The position numbers were made by a program, and so were the translations under genes. DNA of 64,000 nucleotides, taken from assembly GCA_000507305.1 (NCBI GenBank), contig DF239905.1:62001-126000 (forward strand). The letters are read 5' to 3'. Positions within the stretch are counted from its first letter, which is position 1. Each line of letters starts with the position of its first letter. Shown here piece by piece: positions 35,536-47,982 of this stretch. Source of the stretch: Breviolum minutum Mf 1.05b.01 (taxonomy: Eukaryota > Sar > Dinophyceae > Suessiales > Symbiodiniaceae). A model generated the notes under the pieces. The model saw only the letters and a program-made list of their open reading frames with translations. It had not been told where the DNA came from and did not search any database.

Positions 35536-38500
35536 TCAGCTCCCGAACTACAGGCATGAAGAGCACCTGCCCACTGTTTGCACCACCCACCTACCATGGA
35601 AAAACAGCTGGGTGGGCGAAGGTTGTTTGTTTGAACGGTGAGGTGTTCTGTGGCCAACCAGGATGACCACCACAAGCATCCATTAGGCATGGAGGATTTC
35701 TATCTTCAAACTCCGCTCTACCTTGGAGGACAACCCCTTCCTGCTATCATGGGAAGGCTTAGCCTTCCCCCAATGCCACTCCCCCCTGGGAAATATGGCG
35801 GTACTAAGAGATTATTAAGGGACAATGATGGTCAACACCCCTTAAAACATGTAGTATATAAATATAATCTATATTCAATCCAGAACAGCATAGACCCCTG
35901 GGGGGAGATGGCTGGTATGGCAGGGCGATTAGATTCATAAAATAAATGTTCAACTGCTCTACAAGGTTTGATCACTAGCAAGAATGGGTTGGAGAAAACA
36001 AAAACATCTCATTTCCCATGGCCCCTTTCAACACATGATGTTGAGCAACACAGCATGCCATTGGGACATTTGTTTCAGGAAAATTTGTGATGATACCAGC
36101 CTGCTTTAAGGGACATTTATTGAGAAAACCCACCAATGATACCAGCTACCTTGAAAAAAAAATGCAAATAGCCTTGACAAATTGGTTCATACTCCCTGGA
36201 ACATTGACAGCGAGATGTTTGCCATCCCAAAACGGAAGCCGGATCTTTTCTGAACCAAGCGTCATGTGTTTCAGCGGTGCTAAACTTCGAGGGTGTAGGA
36301 AAGAAACGTATGCCTCTTACCCACATAGAACCTGAAAATTCGTCGAAACCCAAACGGAAAGGATTTTCTTCCAAACATCAATTTTCAGGTGCGAAGCTTC
36401 AGGGAAGGTATGTTAAACCCAGAGTATTAGTCCTATACAAAATGGATGGTTGGAAGACGATCCTTTCCTTTTTGGGAAAAGGTCACTTTTGAGGGGCGAA
36501 CTGTTAAACTTCCGGGGGTGTAAACCTAAGGGTTTCTTAAGGGATCATACGGGATCCTCCAGCGGATGCACCTCGCAACGTGGAACACCAGCTTCCGAGG
36601 CTGCCTAAATCGGATACGAAAAGATCCAACCAACACTTGAAGAAGATCCACTGAAACAAAATTATTGGTTGGGATATTCATATTAACCTAGGACGTGGCT
36701 TGTTGAATATTTTGCAAAAATATCCTAGTTGGTGGCTTCAACCTCTTTGAAAAAAAATTGCCAAATGGGTGTTATGTTTCCCAATTAGTTGCCGATTTGT
36801 GAATCGTATCATAAAGTCTTCGAATTAGGAAATGCTAGTTTCATTTTGAGGAGAGTGGAGTCATATATGAACTAGTAAATATTCACTGTCTTTTTGACGC
36901 TGTCCCTCTTGAAAAGCCAAACATGTTCCGGCTTTCCTAACTGTCCCACATGTACCACAAATAAACAAGATAGGTGGCAATTTGCCACTTTTCCAAGAGA
37001 GATCTGACTCAAAAAAAACAAACCTACACTTCCCTTTCAAACGGCTCAAAAGCAAAAAAAGGTGTCAAAACAGCACACTCCTTAGCTAAACGAATCTGAT
37101 ATTCAAGACCTCGAGGTTCTTTTTTTAACCTTGAAGGTTTGCTGGAGAAGAAGTCGTCAAGACTACCACCAAAAAGAAATATTAATTGATGATTACCCTT
37201 CCCTGAATTTGAACTTATAAATAGATACCCAAACCAATACCATATTTGATCCATATTTGAAAGAAGATATCTTTTCTAACAAAGCCCATCATTTTCTGCA
37301 TCTACAACTGATGATTCAATGTTGATGAACCTCCCTCACCAACATTTTCCTCTAGGAATTGTGGGACAGTTTTCCCTTACCGCGTGAAAACGGGAGAAAC
37401 CACCGTGAGCCCACCATTATTCATCCTACCATTCACAACAGCATGTTTTTTCCGCAGCTGTCGTTGTTGCACATTACATTATGTCATGTGGAACAAAGAA
37501 AAAGACAAGCTGATCTGACAAGGAAGGTGGCTGCAATATCCTACAGAAGGTGGTGGTTTCAACTGAATTCACCAATTTTTTTGTCGAAATGAGACATGAG
37601 ATCATCTTACCCAATTTTTGGGGTTAAAACGAAACGTACTTGACACCACCACCTAGATGATATTTTGTTTAATTTATATGAAGGGATGTAAAGGGTCGTA
37701 TTTAATACAAAAAAGCATGATTTCTTCCCGCAGAGCTTGAAGTTTCCCACAGAAAAAAAAAGGACTCGCCTCGCGTGCACGTTGCAATTGTTCGTACCTT
37801 CCAACAAAACGTCAACGGCAGTTGAACTCGACTTCGAGTTCATACAGACTCATCGAGAAGAAACAACATTCATCTCTGATCAACCTGGAGCATGAAGAAC
37901 ATCGTCTCACCTATCATCAAACATCAAGACTCTTTGTGGAGTTGTTTACTGTTTTCAATTTCATAAGAAAAACTCAAAGCGGCTGTTTGGGTATCAAAGG
38001 ATCTAATGTGTGTGTGTGTGCCAAATTACAATGACAACGAATGTAAAGGGAAACTAACACTTGTCACCTATATGTTTCTAAGTCACCTTATATTGGACTG
38101 TCATGTTTGCATAAATCTTTCTATCTTACTGAATGCAGCCAGGAAAGTGTACAATTGATGACCGTAGCTTGGCTGGATGATACCAAGCAATTTGACATAA
38201 GTTCCTCACCACCTCCTCTATCTACATGATGATGGCACTTTTGTGTTATATCTGTTTACCAGCTTGAATCACTTTTGTGGTAACATGGGACCCAATTAAA
38301 CAGGACCCCAAACATGCCCTCCAGGGAACAAGTCCAAATTATGTCACCTCGGGAAACCCGGTTTCAATCATCCGCTCAAAAATGCTAACATTCACCTGGT
38401 CCAACTCAACCTTTCTCAATGCGCTGTAAGCATTTGGACTCTCTAACCACCTTTACCCCCCCCCCCCCGAAATTTAACATAGATACCAAAGATGATGGTT

Positions 38501-39871
38501 TTTTTATGCATCTCCTTTCAAATATGCCTGTTTTGGGTATCTATCGGAGGGTATGCTCTGTCGACTTCACCACAGCAGTTCTTTGTCTACAATGTGTCCT
38601 GATAATCCTTTACCCAAGCAGCTCTGTGAATGGTTGGTTGGGTCTTAATGTTTTCGAATTTTTGGTTGGACGTGGATTCTTACCCTCCAGGGAACAAGTC
38701 CATATCATACCTGGGGAAAAGGAAGATCATCGACTCAAAAGTACGCTGTAAAAGAGGTGGGATATGTTAGTTCCCTTGTAAAATCTATAACTTGGGTCCT
38801 GCCTAAACACTGTACCAGTGGACTTTTCGAAGCTTAATAAAGGTCCGTTACTAAAATAGTGATGATTATCTACCCACTCTTTCAGGGTGTGGGCGGGTTC
38901 CAATCTATAATCACTTCAAAAATTGTATAACTACTTCAAATTTGGAAGGAAAAAAACCACATGCCATTCTAAGATCCCTCTTCTTTTTGAAATTCCTCCT
39001 TTAAATTGGACTCCAACCGGGCAACCTTTTTTTTCCCCACGGGCAACAAACAAAACGAACAACGAGGCAACCAACGTTCGGGTCACGTGCGCGCACGGCC
39101 ATTCACGGAGTTCACTTGTAGATCCGTGTCACCCAGGAGCCAGAGAAAGGAACCCATTGAGATCCAACCTTTCCTCAAATTCGGACGGAAAAAAACAATG
39201 GGACTGGATATGATTATGATATATTTACCCTACATGAATGGCTGATTTGTATGATAAAATATAGATACCAAATATCAAGAGTTGATTCTTATGGTAAAGT
39301 TGAAACAAAATGGGGGGGTGGATTCTGTTTTCATGGTAATTAAAGCTTATCTAAAGCAGGGATTCCAATGACAAGGTTGGATTTCCCCATAATTTTCATC
39401 AAGGGGACTGATATTTATGTACATTAATAGTTGATTTCTATGGTAAATCGAAGTTAGTTGGTATCTAAATAGTTATACCAGTCCAGTGACTAGGTGAGGG
39501 ATCAAAGAAAAAACATACTGCGGATAAAAACTAAGAAATGGGGATAAAGAAAGATACTCAGCCAGAGATGCTGCCAGGAATGAAGCAATTCCCTCAGGAT
39601 CTGGGATTTCGCAATTGATCTGGGCAAACGATGGAATCACCAAAACTTTAAGACCATGTTTCCCCTTACCAAAACACATTTAAGACGTGAAAGTGGGGTT
39701 TTTTCGTCGATTATAGTTTGCTCAGAGCTGATGATCATGTGGGTTTTCTTGAAGACAAGACATGACTTTGGACTCATGGCAATGAATCGGCAACATTTCG
39801 GAAAGAATCTTACCACTATACCTTTCCAAACAAACTGGGCTACATTGTCCACCTTGTCTGCCATCCAAATC
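35536..39871 (-). CDS. Exon group, unknown (gene F or neighbour)
   Basis: Exons: 39871-39814 (WMADKVDNVAQFVWKGIV, GTAAGA donor), 39747-39670 (KTHMIISSEQTIIDEKTPLS, GTAAGG donor), 39619-39558 (INCEIPDPEGIASFLAASLA), 39173-39133, 37375-37340 (KTVPQFLEENV), 36600-36572 (SEAGVPRCE), 36249-36193, 35740-35722 and 35573-35536 (GQVLFMPVVREL). Phase holds down to 35740-35722; the last exon does not join in phase. At 39173-39133 and 36249-36193 two frames are open and phase was used to choose. The first three exons are the firmest. No domain recognised. Confidence 0.45.
37546..37653. repeat. Family B palindromic element
   Basis: GAAGGTGGTGGTTTCAAC at the left and ACACCACCACCTAGATG at the right. Confidence 0.5.
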
Positions 39872-40731
39872 CTGGTGCTTCAGCTAAGGTTCTTCTCTTT
39901 GTCTTGAGAGTTGAATGAAGTTCTTAAATCTTCAATCTCCTGAGCCGCCGGTTAACATTGCAACATCTTCACTGTGGGGATGTTGCATTCACATGACCCT
40001 CATGGTAGATATCAACATGATGATAGCTGGAATATGACTATAGAAACTTCAGTCGGAAATGCAAATCTTCCATGTCCCACTCCCGAAGTTTAACAGCTTC
40101 GCTTCTCAAAAGCTACCCCTGCCCCAAAAGGAAAGGATACAGTATAGTTCTGGTCAACAAAAAAGGACAGTTAACATCCAAAAAAAAAACACATTGCAAA
40201 GAGGAACCATCATCATCCAATTCCCTCCTCCCTTAAATACGCCCTGTTTGCCAACAGGATCTCCTGTAGATTAAAATGTGCGAACTTGCGATTTTCCTTT
40301 GGAATCGTCTTGCGACAAAAATCCGCCACCTCGCAAAAGGGTGGATCTCTTTTCTGGTCAGTGTATCAACAAAGGTTTATATACACGTACATAACCATAT
40401 TTGTGATTATTACTAATCATATACATACAGGATATATTTGTTTTAAACAAATATGGCCAAACTTGACTTGTTAATCGTGTATATATATATATATACATAA
40501 TATTTTTCTGTGTATGCATACTTCTCGAGAAATGTAAAGGCGAGATCCTCCACGTACCTGCGTCATTTGGGACAAAAAACAATGCCATGGTCCAGCGCAA
40601 CCGTTCTGCAAAGGATCCTTGATTAAGAGCATACACCCCGAAAAAGTAAGATTTTGAACCCAAAAAAATTGGTGGTTTGGAAGATGCTGTTCAACCTTTC
40701 CTTTTGGGGCCTTCTTCAGGATGCCAGTTAC

Positions 40732-41305
40732 CAGGATGATGATATTTTCAGGCGAGTTTTGAAAGTTCATTTTCCACGCTTGCATCCTGGAGTAGTCACA
40801 CCATTGGGTTTACAAACAACTGATATCAAATGTTTAAAACAGTTTCCAGGATATTTCATCTCTTGCTGTTGTGAGATCCCTCAACTTTGTTGAATTTCTT
40901 ATGCTAACTTATCTTTCCATCCCCCTCCGTGTTGCAAAAGGTCTACCAGATATCTTAGTAATGAAGCAAAGGACTGGACCTTCATCCCATGGCCTATGCG
41001 TCAAAAAAAATCGGATACGTTTTCAAAAAAACACAATACATTGGAGGACCAGAAACTATACAACTTCTGGTTGGTGATTTCAAGTCATCTCAAAAATATT
41101 AGTCAAAATATGTCAAAATGGCAATCTTCCCCAAATAGGGGTAAAATTAAAAAGATTTGAAACCACCACCCAGTCATTGCGTTTAGTCTCCAATTACTGT
41201 ATGATTCTACCAGCGATTCTGGACCAGAATCGCCGTGTGGACAAGTCCAAGCATCACAACTTTGGAGTCAAAGTAGCCAAGCCTTTGTTAACTTCAACTT
41301 CTACT

Positions 41306-41339
<34 letters not shown>

Positions 41340-41454
41340 GGATACATTCACAACTAACCCTTCTAGCCACCCTTGTTGACACCCCAACACCAAGGTGCAG
41401 GTGTTTTTGGCCGCTGGCCTTCAGGAAACCTTCAAAGGATAGGGATGGTTGCTC
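40732..41454 (-). CDS. Exon group, unknown
   Basis: Three exons in phase: 41454-41391 (EQPSLSFEGFLKASGQKHLH, CTTGCCAG acceptor), 41259-41211 (VMLGLVHTAILVQNR, hydrophobic) and 40786-40732 (MQAWKMNFQNSPENIIIL). The last overlaps a plus-strand alternative (DASYQDDDIFRRVLKVHFPR) with good splice borders; minus is preferred for gene direction and phase. The AAC array at 41306-41339 lies in the intron. Confidence 0.4.
41065..41172. repeat. Family B palindromic element
   Basis: Contains CATCTCAAAAATATTAGTCA and ends TTGAAACCACCACCCAG. It lies in the intron before exon 40786-40732. Confidence 0.55.
41306..41339. repeat. (AAC)n microsatellite
   Basis: Short array in the intron between exons 41454-41391 and 41259-41211. 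Confidence 0.9.
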
Positions 41455-41550
41455 CTGGCAAGCTGAAAATCTATCCTATCCCATTGCATTGGTTGGTTTG
41501 TCGGGATCCTTATAATGGCTGATTGTAAACCCCATATAATTGGGTATGCA

Positions 41551-41742
41551 GTGATCCCTCGAAGTTTAAGCGTTCGCCCCTGCAAAAATGATAGGACTGG
41601 AAGACGATCCTTTCCTGTTGGGATGGTATATTTTCAGGGGCAAACTGTTACCCTCCAGGGAATTAACATATCCCACCTTGGGAAAAGGAAAATCATCTTT
41701 AAAATTGGCTTTTCAGTGGATATGTCAGTTCCCAGGAGGGTA
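41551..41742. repeat. Two adjacent family A elements
   Basis: 41551-41650 is a diverged copy containing TTCAGGGGCAAACTG; 41649-41742 has arms TACCCTCCAGGGAATTAACA and TGTCAGTTCCCAGGAGGGTA. They abut, almost sharing the TACCCTCC end. They lie upstream of exon 41454-41391. Confidence 0.55.
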
Positions 41743-41924
41743 AACTCCTACGTGGTATTCCAATTTATGGGGTTTCCATGTACAACAGGTGGTTTTGGGG
41801 ATTTCTGAAGCATCAACAGGCTTCATTTCTTCAATAGAGATGTTCCCAAAAGGTCCCAAAGGTCCAAAAGGCTGCTTTAACTTGGAAACAAAATGGAGGT
41901 TTCCGGGGGGAACGTCATGGGGAC

Positions 41925-42030
41925 TAGTTGGTGGTTGAACCAACCCATCTGAAAAATATGCTCGTCAAATTGGATCGTTTCCCCAAATAGGGATGAACAT
42001 TTAAAAAAATCTTTGAAACCACCACTTAGA
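41925..42030. repeat. Family B palindromic element
   Basis: TAGTTGGTGGTTGAACCAAC at the left, TTTGAAACCACCACTTAG at the right; typical inner segment. Confidence 0.6.
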
Positions 42031-42601
42031 TGACTTTTTAGGGCTTCATGAGAATCTTTCATCTTTTTATTCGAATCTTTCAACTTCCAAACCCAAACAA
42101 AAAGGCATCCGTTTAACTCACGACCACACGTTTTTGTGGTTTAAGTTCGGTGTCACGGCGTCTTAATCCATAGGGGGGGGTCCCATGTACACGGGAAAGA
42201 AGGACGGTGTGATCTTCCAACTTTTGACATCCACCTTTGGAAATTCATTGGGAAAATGGTGGGAAAACCCTTGAGATGGGGGGCCCTTAATAGTCAACCC
42301 CATATACACCTTATATCATGTGGGTATCTATTGGGTCCCAATCCCCTTTTAAGGGCTCCTTCACGGGCCAAACAGCTAGGAGAGATTATGTTGACTCCAA
42401 AGTAAGTGGAAAATCGCAATCAAGTCACCTTCATCACCTTACATCACCTTGATGAAGATTTCCCTGTGAAAAATCATCAAAAAACAAAAGGAGTTTCCGA
42501 AGAAAAATAACTTACTATCCCAAAACGTCAAGGAACCTTCCCCCGGGCAACAACTCTCAAGAGAGTCGTATATCTTCCATTTTTTAAGTGCCTCGGGATA
42601 C

Positions 42602-44996
42602 CTCGGGTTCGGGAGATCCCCCCAGGCCTCATCGTAGTCACCGGAATCCTGGAAGGAACTCACTAAGACATGGGCGGCTTGGATCATGTGGATTTCAGGG
42701 TTGGCACCCCCCAAGGCCACCTTGTTTCCCCCCAAATAGCCAGCCTTTACGGGATCATTAAGCACCCCTCAGCTAAGGCCACCATTTTTTCTTGGTGCCA
42801 TAGGGGGGGGGGGTGGTAGCGGAGGTTGGGATGGTTGGCAAAGCCTTCACCTTTTGTTCTTTTTTCACATCCCTTTCCATTAACAAGATGAAAATGGTGT
42901 GTTTTTCTGTGATTTCAAAAAAAAGATCGAACAAAGATTAACGTTGCAAAACTGATTTCCAAAACAAAGGAGTCGTGGAAGAAATCCAGGGATTGGAGGT
43001 AGTGATGAGGACAAATTGGCCCAGATACTGATGAAAAGATCTGCCAAGATCCTGGAAAAACAATGAGATTCAATTGATTCAATAGTCTGAATCTTTAAGA
43101 GAATGGCTGGGAAATGTTAATTGCAGGATTCTTCAACAACCCCACCCCCCTACTAGAAGGTCTAGAAGCTTTCAGAAATACTGAACTCCTTGAATTAAAC
43201 AGCACATTTAAGAAACTTGACCTAGTTCTTATCATCGGGGCGGTACCTCCCACAACCACGAACAGTCAAGATAAGGTTTGGTGGTTGGTTGGTTGATCAT
43301 GATGACCAAACCTTCATTTGCCACCCTGGCTGGCATCTTATGTGGATCCGGGATATCTTGTGACGTCTTTCAAAACACCATGAAGAACGAAAAACATGTC
43401 CTCCACCGGCCAAAAAAATAATACAGCCACCCTTCTGCTCATCTCCTTGACTAGCTGTATTGCTTGGTCCAAGATCAAAACGTTCGGTGAATGACCAGCA
43501 GCCTTCAGGCAAGGTGGTTGAACCAACCCATCTGAAAAATATTAGTCAAAATGGGAATCTGCCCCAAATAGGGATGAAAATTCAAAAATAATTTGAAACC
43601 ACCACCTAGATGAGGTATTTGGCATTTTGGCTGGGTCTTTGGTTGTGTTTCTTTCTTTTGCACTTTTGGTTTGGCCCTCTTTGGCGTGCCCGTTTTCTCC
43701 CACACATATGCCGTCACCAAGGATTCCTAACGACAGTCACCAAGAGGCTGAAACGACAAAACGACGGAGGAAACAACCAAAAAAAACTGGTTACCCTTAA
43801 TCAAGCCTTGATCATATTAGAAGTGGAACAAAGAAAAAACCTTCAATGAGGGATCTAATTTTCCCAGAGTTATCTTTTCACTTCCAATGATTCCCAAAAA
43901 ACAACTTCATCAAACCATCAGAATTTACAGATATAGTGCAAACCCCCTTTGAAAAACCTCGATGAGTTCCAAACATCATCCCAAAACCACAAAAAAAGAA
44001 CCAAAAATATGATTCTAACCCTTTTTTGTTGGGGGGACGGTTAAAACAAACAAACCTTTTGAAAAAAATCACGAAACAAAAAATCCTTGTATATATAGAT
44101 GTTTCTTCTTCCAAACCCATCCACATCCAGTTCATGTTCCATCCATCACACCATCCGCCTCCAAGACCCGCAGGACTTCGCTGGGGTTTGCCGCGTTGCG
44201 GGCGTACAAGCGATTGCGTGCATAGGCGGCGGTGTAGGCCTCCAAGGTGATCTCCCTCTGGAGCCGCCTCGGAGGGTTGGGTTGGGCTTTGCCTCGGGTT
44301 GCTGCTATCCGATTTCCGATGGTTGTTGGTTGGTTACAAAAAGGAAGGGTTTGTTGATTAAGTCACGGGGACGGACACCCTCCCTAGAAATGGTCGAAAA
44401 TCCGCCGGCCTTGCCGGCGTGTCTAGTGGAATGGGGCTTGATGACGGATTGCTTGTCTGTACTTTGCTTTTGCTTATATAGTCTAAGCTAAAGCTGATAA
44501 TGTCTTTGGGGCGCGCTTTTACTTCGCCTNTAACTATAGTAACTGGGGGTTATAAGTTATAACTTACCCTATACTTGAGTAGGGGTTATAACTATTTTTA
44601 TAACTCTGCTTACAACTGGGGTAGAGGCCCCCAGCTTGTAGTCGGCAATGGAAATTATAAAAAGATGTTTTCTGGTAAATTGATGCAGCTGGAAATCCTC
44701 CCCCCTTTCAAATAGGAAATATATCTTCAGACTTCAAACACGACATTTTTCCATTGCAATTTGCAATGTTTGTTTACTGGAATGTATAAGGATGGTTTTT
44801 GAAGTCCAGCATTTATCATGTTCAGAAGCACCAACTATCTTACACCCATTGGTTTTTGCGTTGGACTGGAACAGCCATGAAACAGCCATTTGCGATCCAT
44901 GTCCCTCTGAGTTGTTAACGTTGAGGAACAAAACACATCACAAAATTGAGGCCTTCTGGTTGCGGGATGATGTGAAAAATCAATGGCTTCGTCGTG
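42602..44996 (-). CDS. Exon group, unknown helical protein
   Basis: Four exons all in phase 0: 44996-44937 (HDEAIDFSHHPATRRPQFCD), 44257-44150 (REITLEAYTAAYARNRLYAR, NPSEVLRVLEADG), 43502-43431 (GHSPNVLILDQAIQLVKEMS) and 42720-42602 (NPEIHMIQAAHVLVSSFQDS, YDEAWGDLPNP). The second and fourth are GC-rich and strongly coding. The fold looks helical and repeat-like (compare LDQAIQLVK and IQAAHVLVSS), but no named repeat fits. The acceptor of 43502-43431 is adjacent to a family B hairpin. Upstream exons at 45660-45613 (FNPYKFSPDGIKKRIS) and 45446-45403 may belong here. Confidence 0.5.
43511..43610. repeat. Family B palindromic element adjacent to a splice acceptor
   Basis: AAGGTGGTTGAACCAACCCA at the left and TTTGAAACCACCACCTAG at the right. 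It begins 6 bp upstream (minus strand) of the AAG acceptor of exon 43502-43431, so its arm supplies much of the acceptor context. Confidence 0.6.
44480..44680. other. Unusual GGGTTATAA-rich segment
   Basis: Contains GGGGGTTATAAGTTATAAC and GGGGTTATAACTATTTTTAT, unlike the intron sequence around it, and an ambiguous base at 44530. No ORF, no clear palindrome, no recognisable RNA. Confidence 0.4.
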
Positions 44997-45612
44997 CTTT
45001 TTTTGGAGCAGGTTTGACAAAGTCCGAAAAACTTCGGTTTTTGGAAGACTCTGGTATGTTAAATTCAGGCTAAGATATTCAACAAATACCACTAATAAAG
45101 GAAAAGAATGTATATCTGATCTACATGCAATAGTATATACATATTATGATATATAATATATGTCACCTAATAGCTTCATGTACCTATTCCTGGTATATTC
45201 CATTGTTATACTTCCTGCCGCTTGCAGCAGTACGTACCACTAAAATAAAAATCCGGCTGTATAAATACACATGTTTGCATTTTTCCCGATAAGGAGTTCC
45301 TTGGGGTTATGTCTTTATATACATATACAGTACTCATATCCGGGCAAATTAGTATAATTCCTAAACCTGAATGATCAGGGGATCTTGAGGGGATTCACTT
45401 ACTAAACCACCACTTGCCGGTGACTTCGCCGGGTTGGTCGTTGCAACTTGCCCGGTTATATACGTATATTAAATGCTAACCCAGTCCGTGTCAGGGAGTC
45501 ATAGTTTAAGGTCCCAATTCATGGAAGAAACAACGGTAGATTCAAGTCGGTTTTCGTGGTTTCCCTTGACTCATGTGCTACAAAACCGTTCCTTATTAGT
45601 TGTCATCCTGAC

Positions 45613-45660
45613 CGAAATCCGCTTTTTAATGCCATCAGGGCTGAACTTGTAGGGGTTGAA
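45613..45660 (-). CDS. Internal exon, unknown
   Basis: Sixteen-codon phase-0 exon FNPYKFSPDGIKKRIS with GTCAGG donor. The following candidate, 45446-45403, has a perfect GTAAGT donor, but its frame is undecided (CNDQPGEVTGKWWF or an alternative). Confidence 0.4.
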
Positions 45661-45788
45661 CTTTCCACGCAACAGGGAATCCATGCCTGGACAGGACAAT
45701 TTTGGTAGCTTACAGATTCAAAACAAAAATATCAAAGGCGGGTTTTTAGGGCTCAAAAAAAACATTGAGTGTTTGCCCCTAATATAAC

Positions 45789-45877
45789 AGCAAGAAGATC
45801 TATAGTTGGAGATAAGTCGCATCAAGCGCAAGAACTCTTCAACGTCCATCGTCTTGTTGGCATTGAAATCCACTCTC
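45789..45877 (-). CDS. EF-hand exon (canonical calcium loop)
   Basis: Reads RVDFNANKTMDVEEFLRLMR. The twelve-residue loop D-F-N-A-N-K-T-M-D-V-E-E has acidic or amide ligands at positions 1, 3, 5 and 9 and Glu at 12, followed by a hydrophobic helix, which is a textbook EF-hand (position 6 is Lys rather than the usual Gly). The acceptor is TTTTGCTGGTCGCAG. It probably belongs to the EF-hand gene whose exons lie at 47983-51546, but the joins in between are not resolved. Confidence 0.5.
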
Positions 45878-45899
45878 CTGCGACCAGCAAAAGGAGCAA

Positions 45900-47030
45900 G
45901 AAGCATAGGCATGCAAAAACTGTACAATCGAATATCCAACATCCTCTACTATATAAATATCTACTGGTTGCTCTACTGAATCTATCTAGTTGGTGTGGTT
46001 TCAACCCATCTTAGAAAAATGCTCATCAGCGTGGTACTTCTCCCAAAGAAAATATGTTCTGAACTTCCCTGCATGGGTGGGGTGTACATCAAAAAAATTC
46101 GGGCATACCCACCGTTTTATTTCCACTGATTTTTTCCACGTCACTATTGATGGGATGGATGGAATGACACTGCTTTTGGTCGCGTTTATCCTCGCTTGCT
46201 TGTGAAATAACCCTTCAGAAAGCTTCAGAAATTTCCATCCTGACATCACCTCTATAAGTGAGCCATTTTTTTAAAGACAAAAAATGGGTCGGTAGTGTCT
46301 ATGCAACGCTGGCAATGCTGGTAAATTACTCAACTGGAAGTTTTTTGTTCCAGCTCACCCCTGAAAAAAAAAAATCATGGGTTTTTTAGTCGATGAGTTT
46401 CCCTTTTTGGGGGCCTGGCATCTTATTTGACCCCCGGCGATGCTTAGATGTCACGAATGTTACACAACCTGGTTGTTCATGAAGTGGATGTCATCAGGGG
46501 AAATAGACAACAGTAGACGACCAATCAAGTACAGTTGTGCAATGAAAAAAAGTGGTTGTTTAGGTTGTACAGGGGATGATACTGCCCAGTTATATGGGGA
46601 TTACAATAACCATTATCAGGATCCCTATTAAACAACCAGTATAATGGAAAGTAATATGTTTTTTTTTCGTCGCTCAGTTGGAACTATCAACACTTTCAAT
46701 GAAAGGACCCCCCCATAATAGAGAGAAGCTACTGAAGATAATAATCCAAGTAAACCTAGCTCAAAGTGATGTGCGTTTTGTAGGTCGCAATCCAAGGATA
46801 TTCTTAGGAGTAGACTTTATGTTCTGTGGGATTTCCAAAAGACATGTTGAGATGCTCCTCACTAAGTGCGACCAATGAAGATTCATAGGGATCCTCGGAT
46901 CCTAAAAATCAAAGCCAGCCTCCTTGTGTCCACCGTTACTACCGGTAGGTAACGGAGCATCCCAAGGATATGTGTATCACACATAGCCCATGAGTTTTTA
47001 CAACATTCACAAAGATCCAACAACATTGAA
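45900..47030. other. Intron or spacer with weak candidates only
   Basis: A family B half-copy at about 45984-46030. At 46070-46200 both strands are open (minus NATKSSVIPSIPSIVTWKK with a GTATGC donor; plus a hydrophobic TLLLVAFILACL tail), strand undecided. Otherwise nothing. Confidence 0.3.
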
Positions 47031-47031
47031 C

Positions 47032-47104
47032 CTTTCAAGCTTCTGGTGTTTCAAATGCGTAATGTCATCGCCTAGAAAAGAGTAGAAGGAGTAGTAGCAG
47101 AAGG

Positions 47105-47150
<46 letters not shown>

Positions 47151-47573
47151 GGTGGTGGTGGTGGCGGCGGCGGCGGCGGTGGTGGTGGTGGTGGCGGTGA
47201 TGGTAGTAGCAGTACTATAGTAGTAGGTAGCAGTAGTAGGTAATAGAACAAAATTTGATGCTGACGGTGCTTCGCCCCTCATCCACCAATCCCCACTTCT
47301 TGAGTTGCATAATTTGGATTTGGAATATCGGATTGAAGCAGAAAAAATATCAAACTCATAAATTTCAAAAAAAATAACCTTAACACAACCAACTCATCAA
47401 TATGTCAACTTGAAAAAGCTTTTCGTTTTGTTTCAATTTTCAACGTCTAGTAAAGCCTAGCAATTGTCAAGAAATCACCTAAATTCCCTCTCCTGACCAT
47501 GGCTTGCACATCTTCCACGCTGGTTTGAAAGCCGATCCACTTCAACAAATCCTCACCGAATCCCATCCAAACT
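47032..47573 (-). CDS. Two exons, probably gene E
   Basis: 47573-47498 reads VWMGFGEDLLKWIGFQTSVE, ending at a GTCAGG donor; 47071-47032 reads DDITHLKHQKLE after a TTTTCTAG acceptor. Phase between them does not match, so an exon is missing. The GTT/GGT/GGC array lies just upstream of the second acceptor. Confidence 0.4.
47104..47232. repeat. Compound (GTT)(GGT)(GGC) microsatellite
   Basis: Stepwise change of unit along the array, GTT to GGT to GGC to GGT. Intronic, just upstream on the minus strand of exon 47071-47032. Confidence 0.9.
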
Positions 47574-47982
47574 CTCACGGAGTGAACTGACCGAGGTGGT
47601 CTTGGTCATATGTATATGTGTATATATGTATAGAGCAAGTGTACCAAAAACATACATATTTACATATATATGTGATTTGGATATTGTATGTCCAGAATAC
47701 AGTATCTATCTTGAATTGTCTAATCTTAGCAAAACCTAATTCAATCAAATCCAATCTAACATAATCTATCTAACCTATCCATCTGGGCAAAAAAAATGCG
47801 TGAAATGTGTGAATCATGCTAAGTCACGGTACTAACCTCTTCAGTTGGTCACCGTTTGATTGCCAAAACACCCAGGCCGACATCCCATCCCCGGCCCTAT
47901 CCCGTCCTGTACTTTCAAATTTTGCAGTTCTCCTTTCAAGAGAGTGTCTTGAGTTTGGAAGTGAATCATTATCCAACCCTAC

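Noticed and set aside
42340-42770. Minus ORF of 108 codons taken as a single-exon gene
   Set aside because: Only 42720-42602 has coding pattern; the rest is intron read-through past a GTATCC donor.
43131-43251. Plus-strand exon reading LLEGLEAFRNTELLELNSTF with GTACCT donor; possible organelle-derived sequence
   Set aside because: It would be the only decided plus exon in a minus gene region, and the minus strand is open too. Not strong enough to report as a feature.
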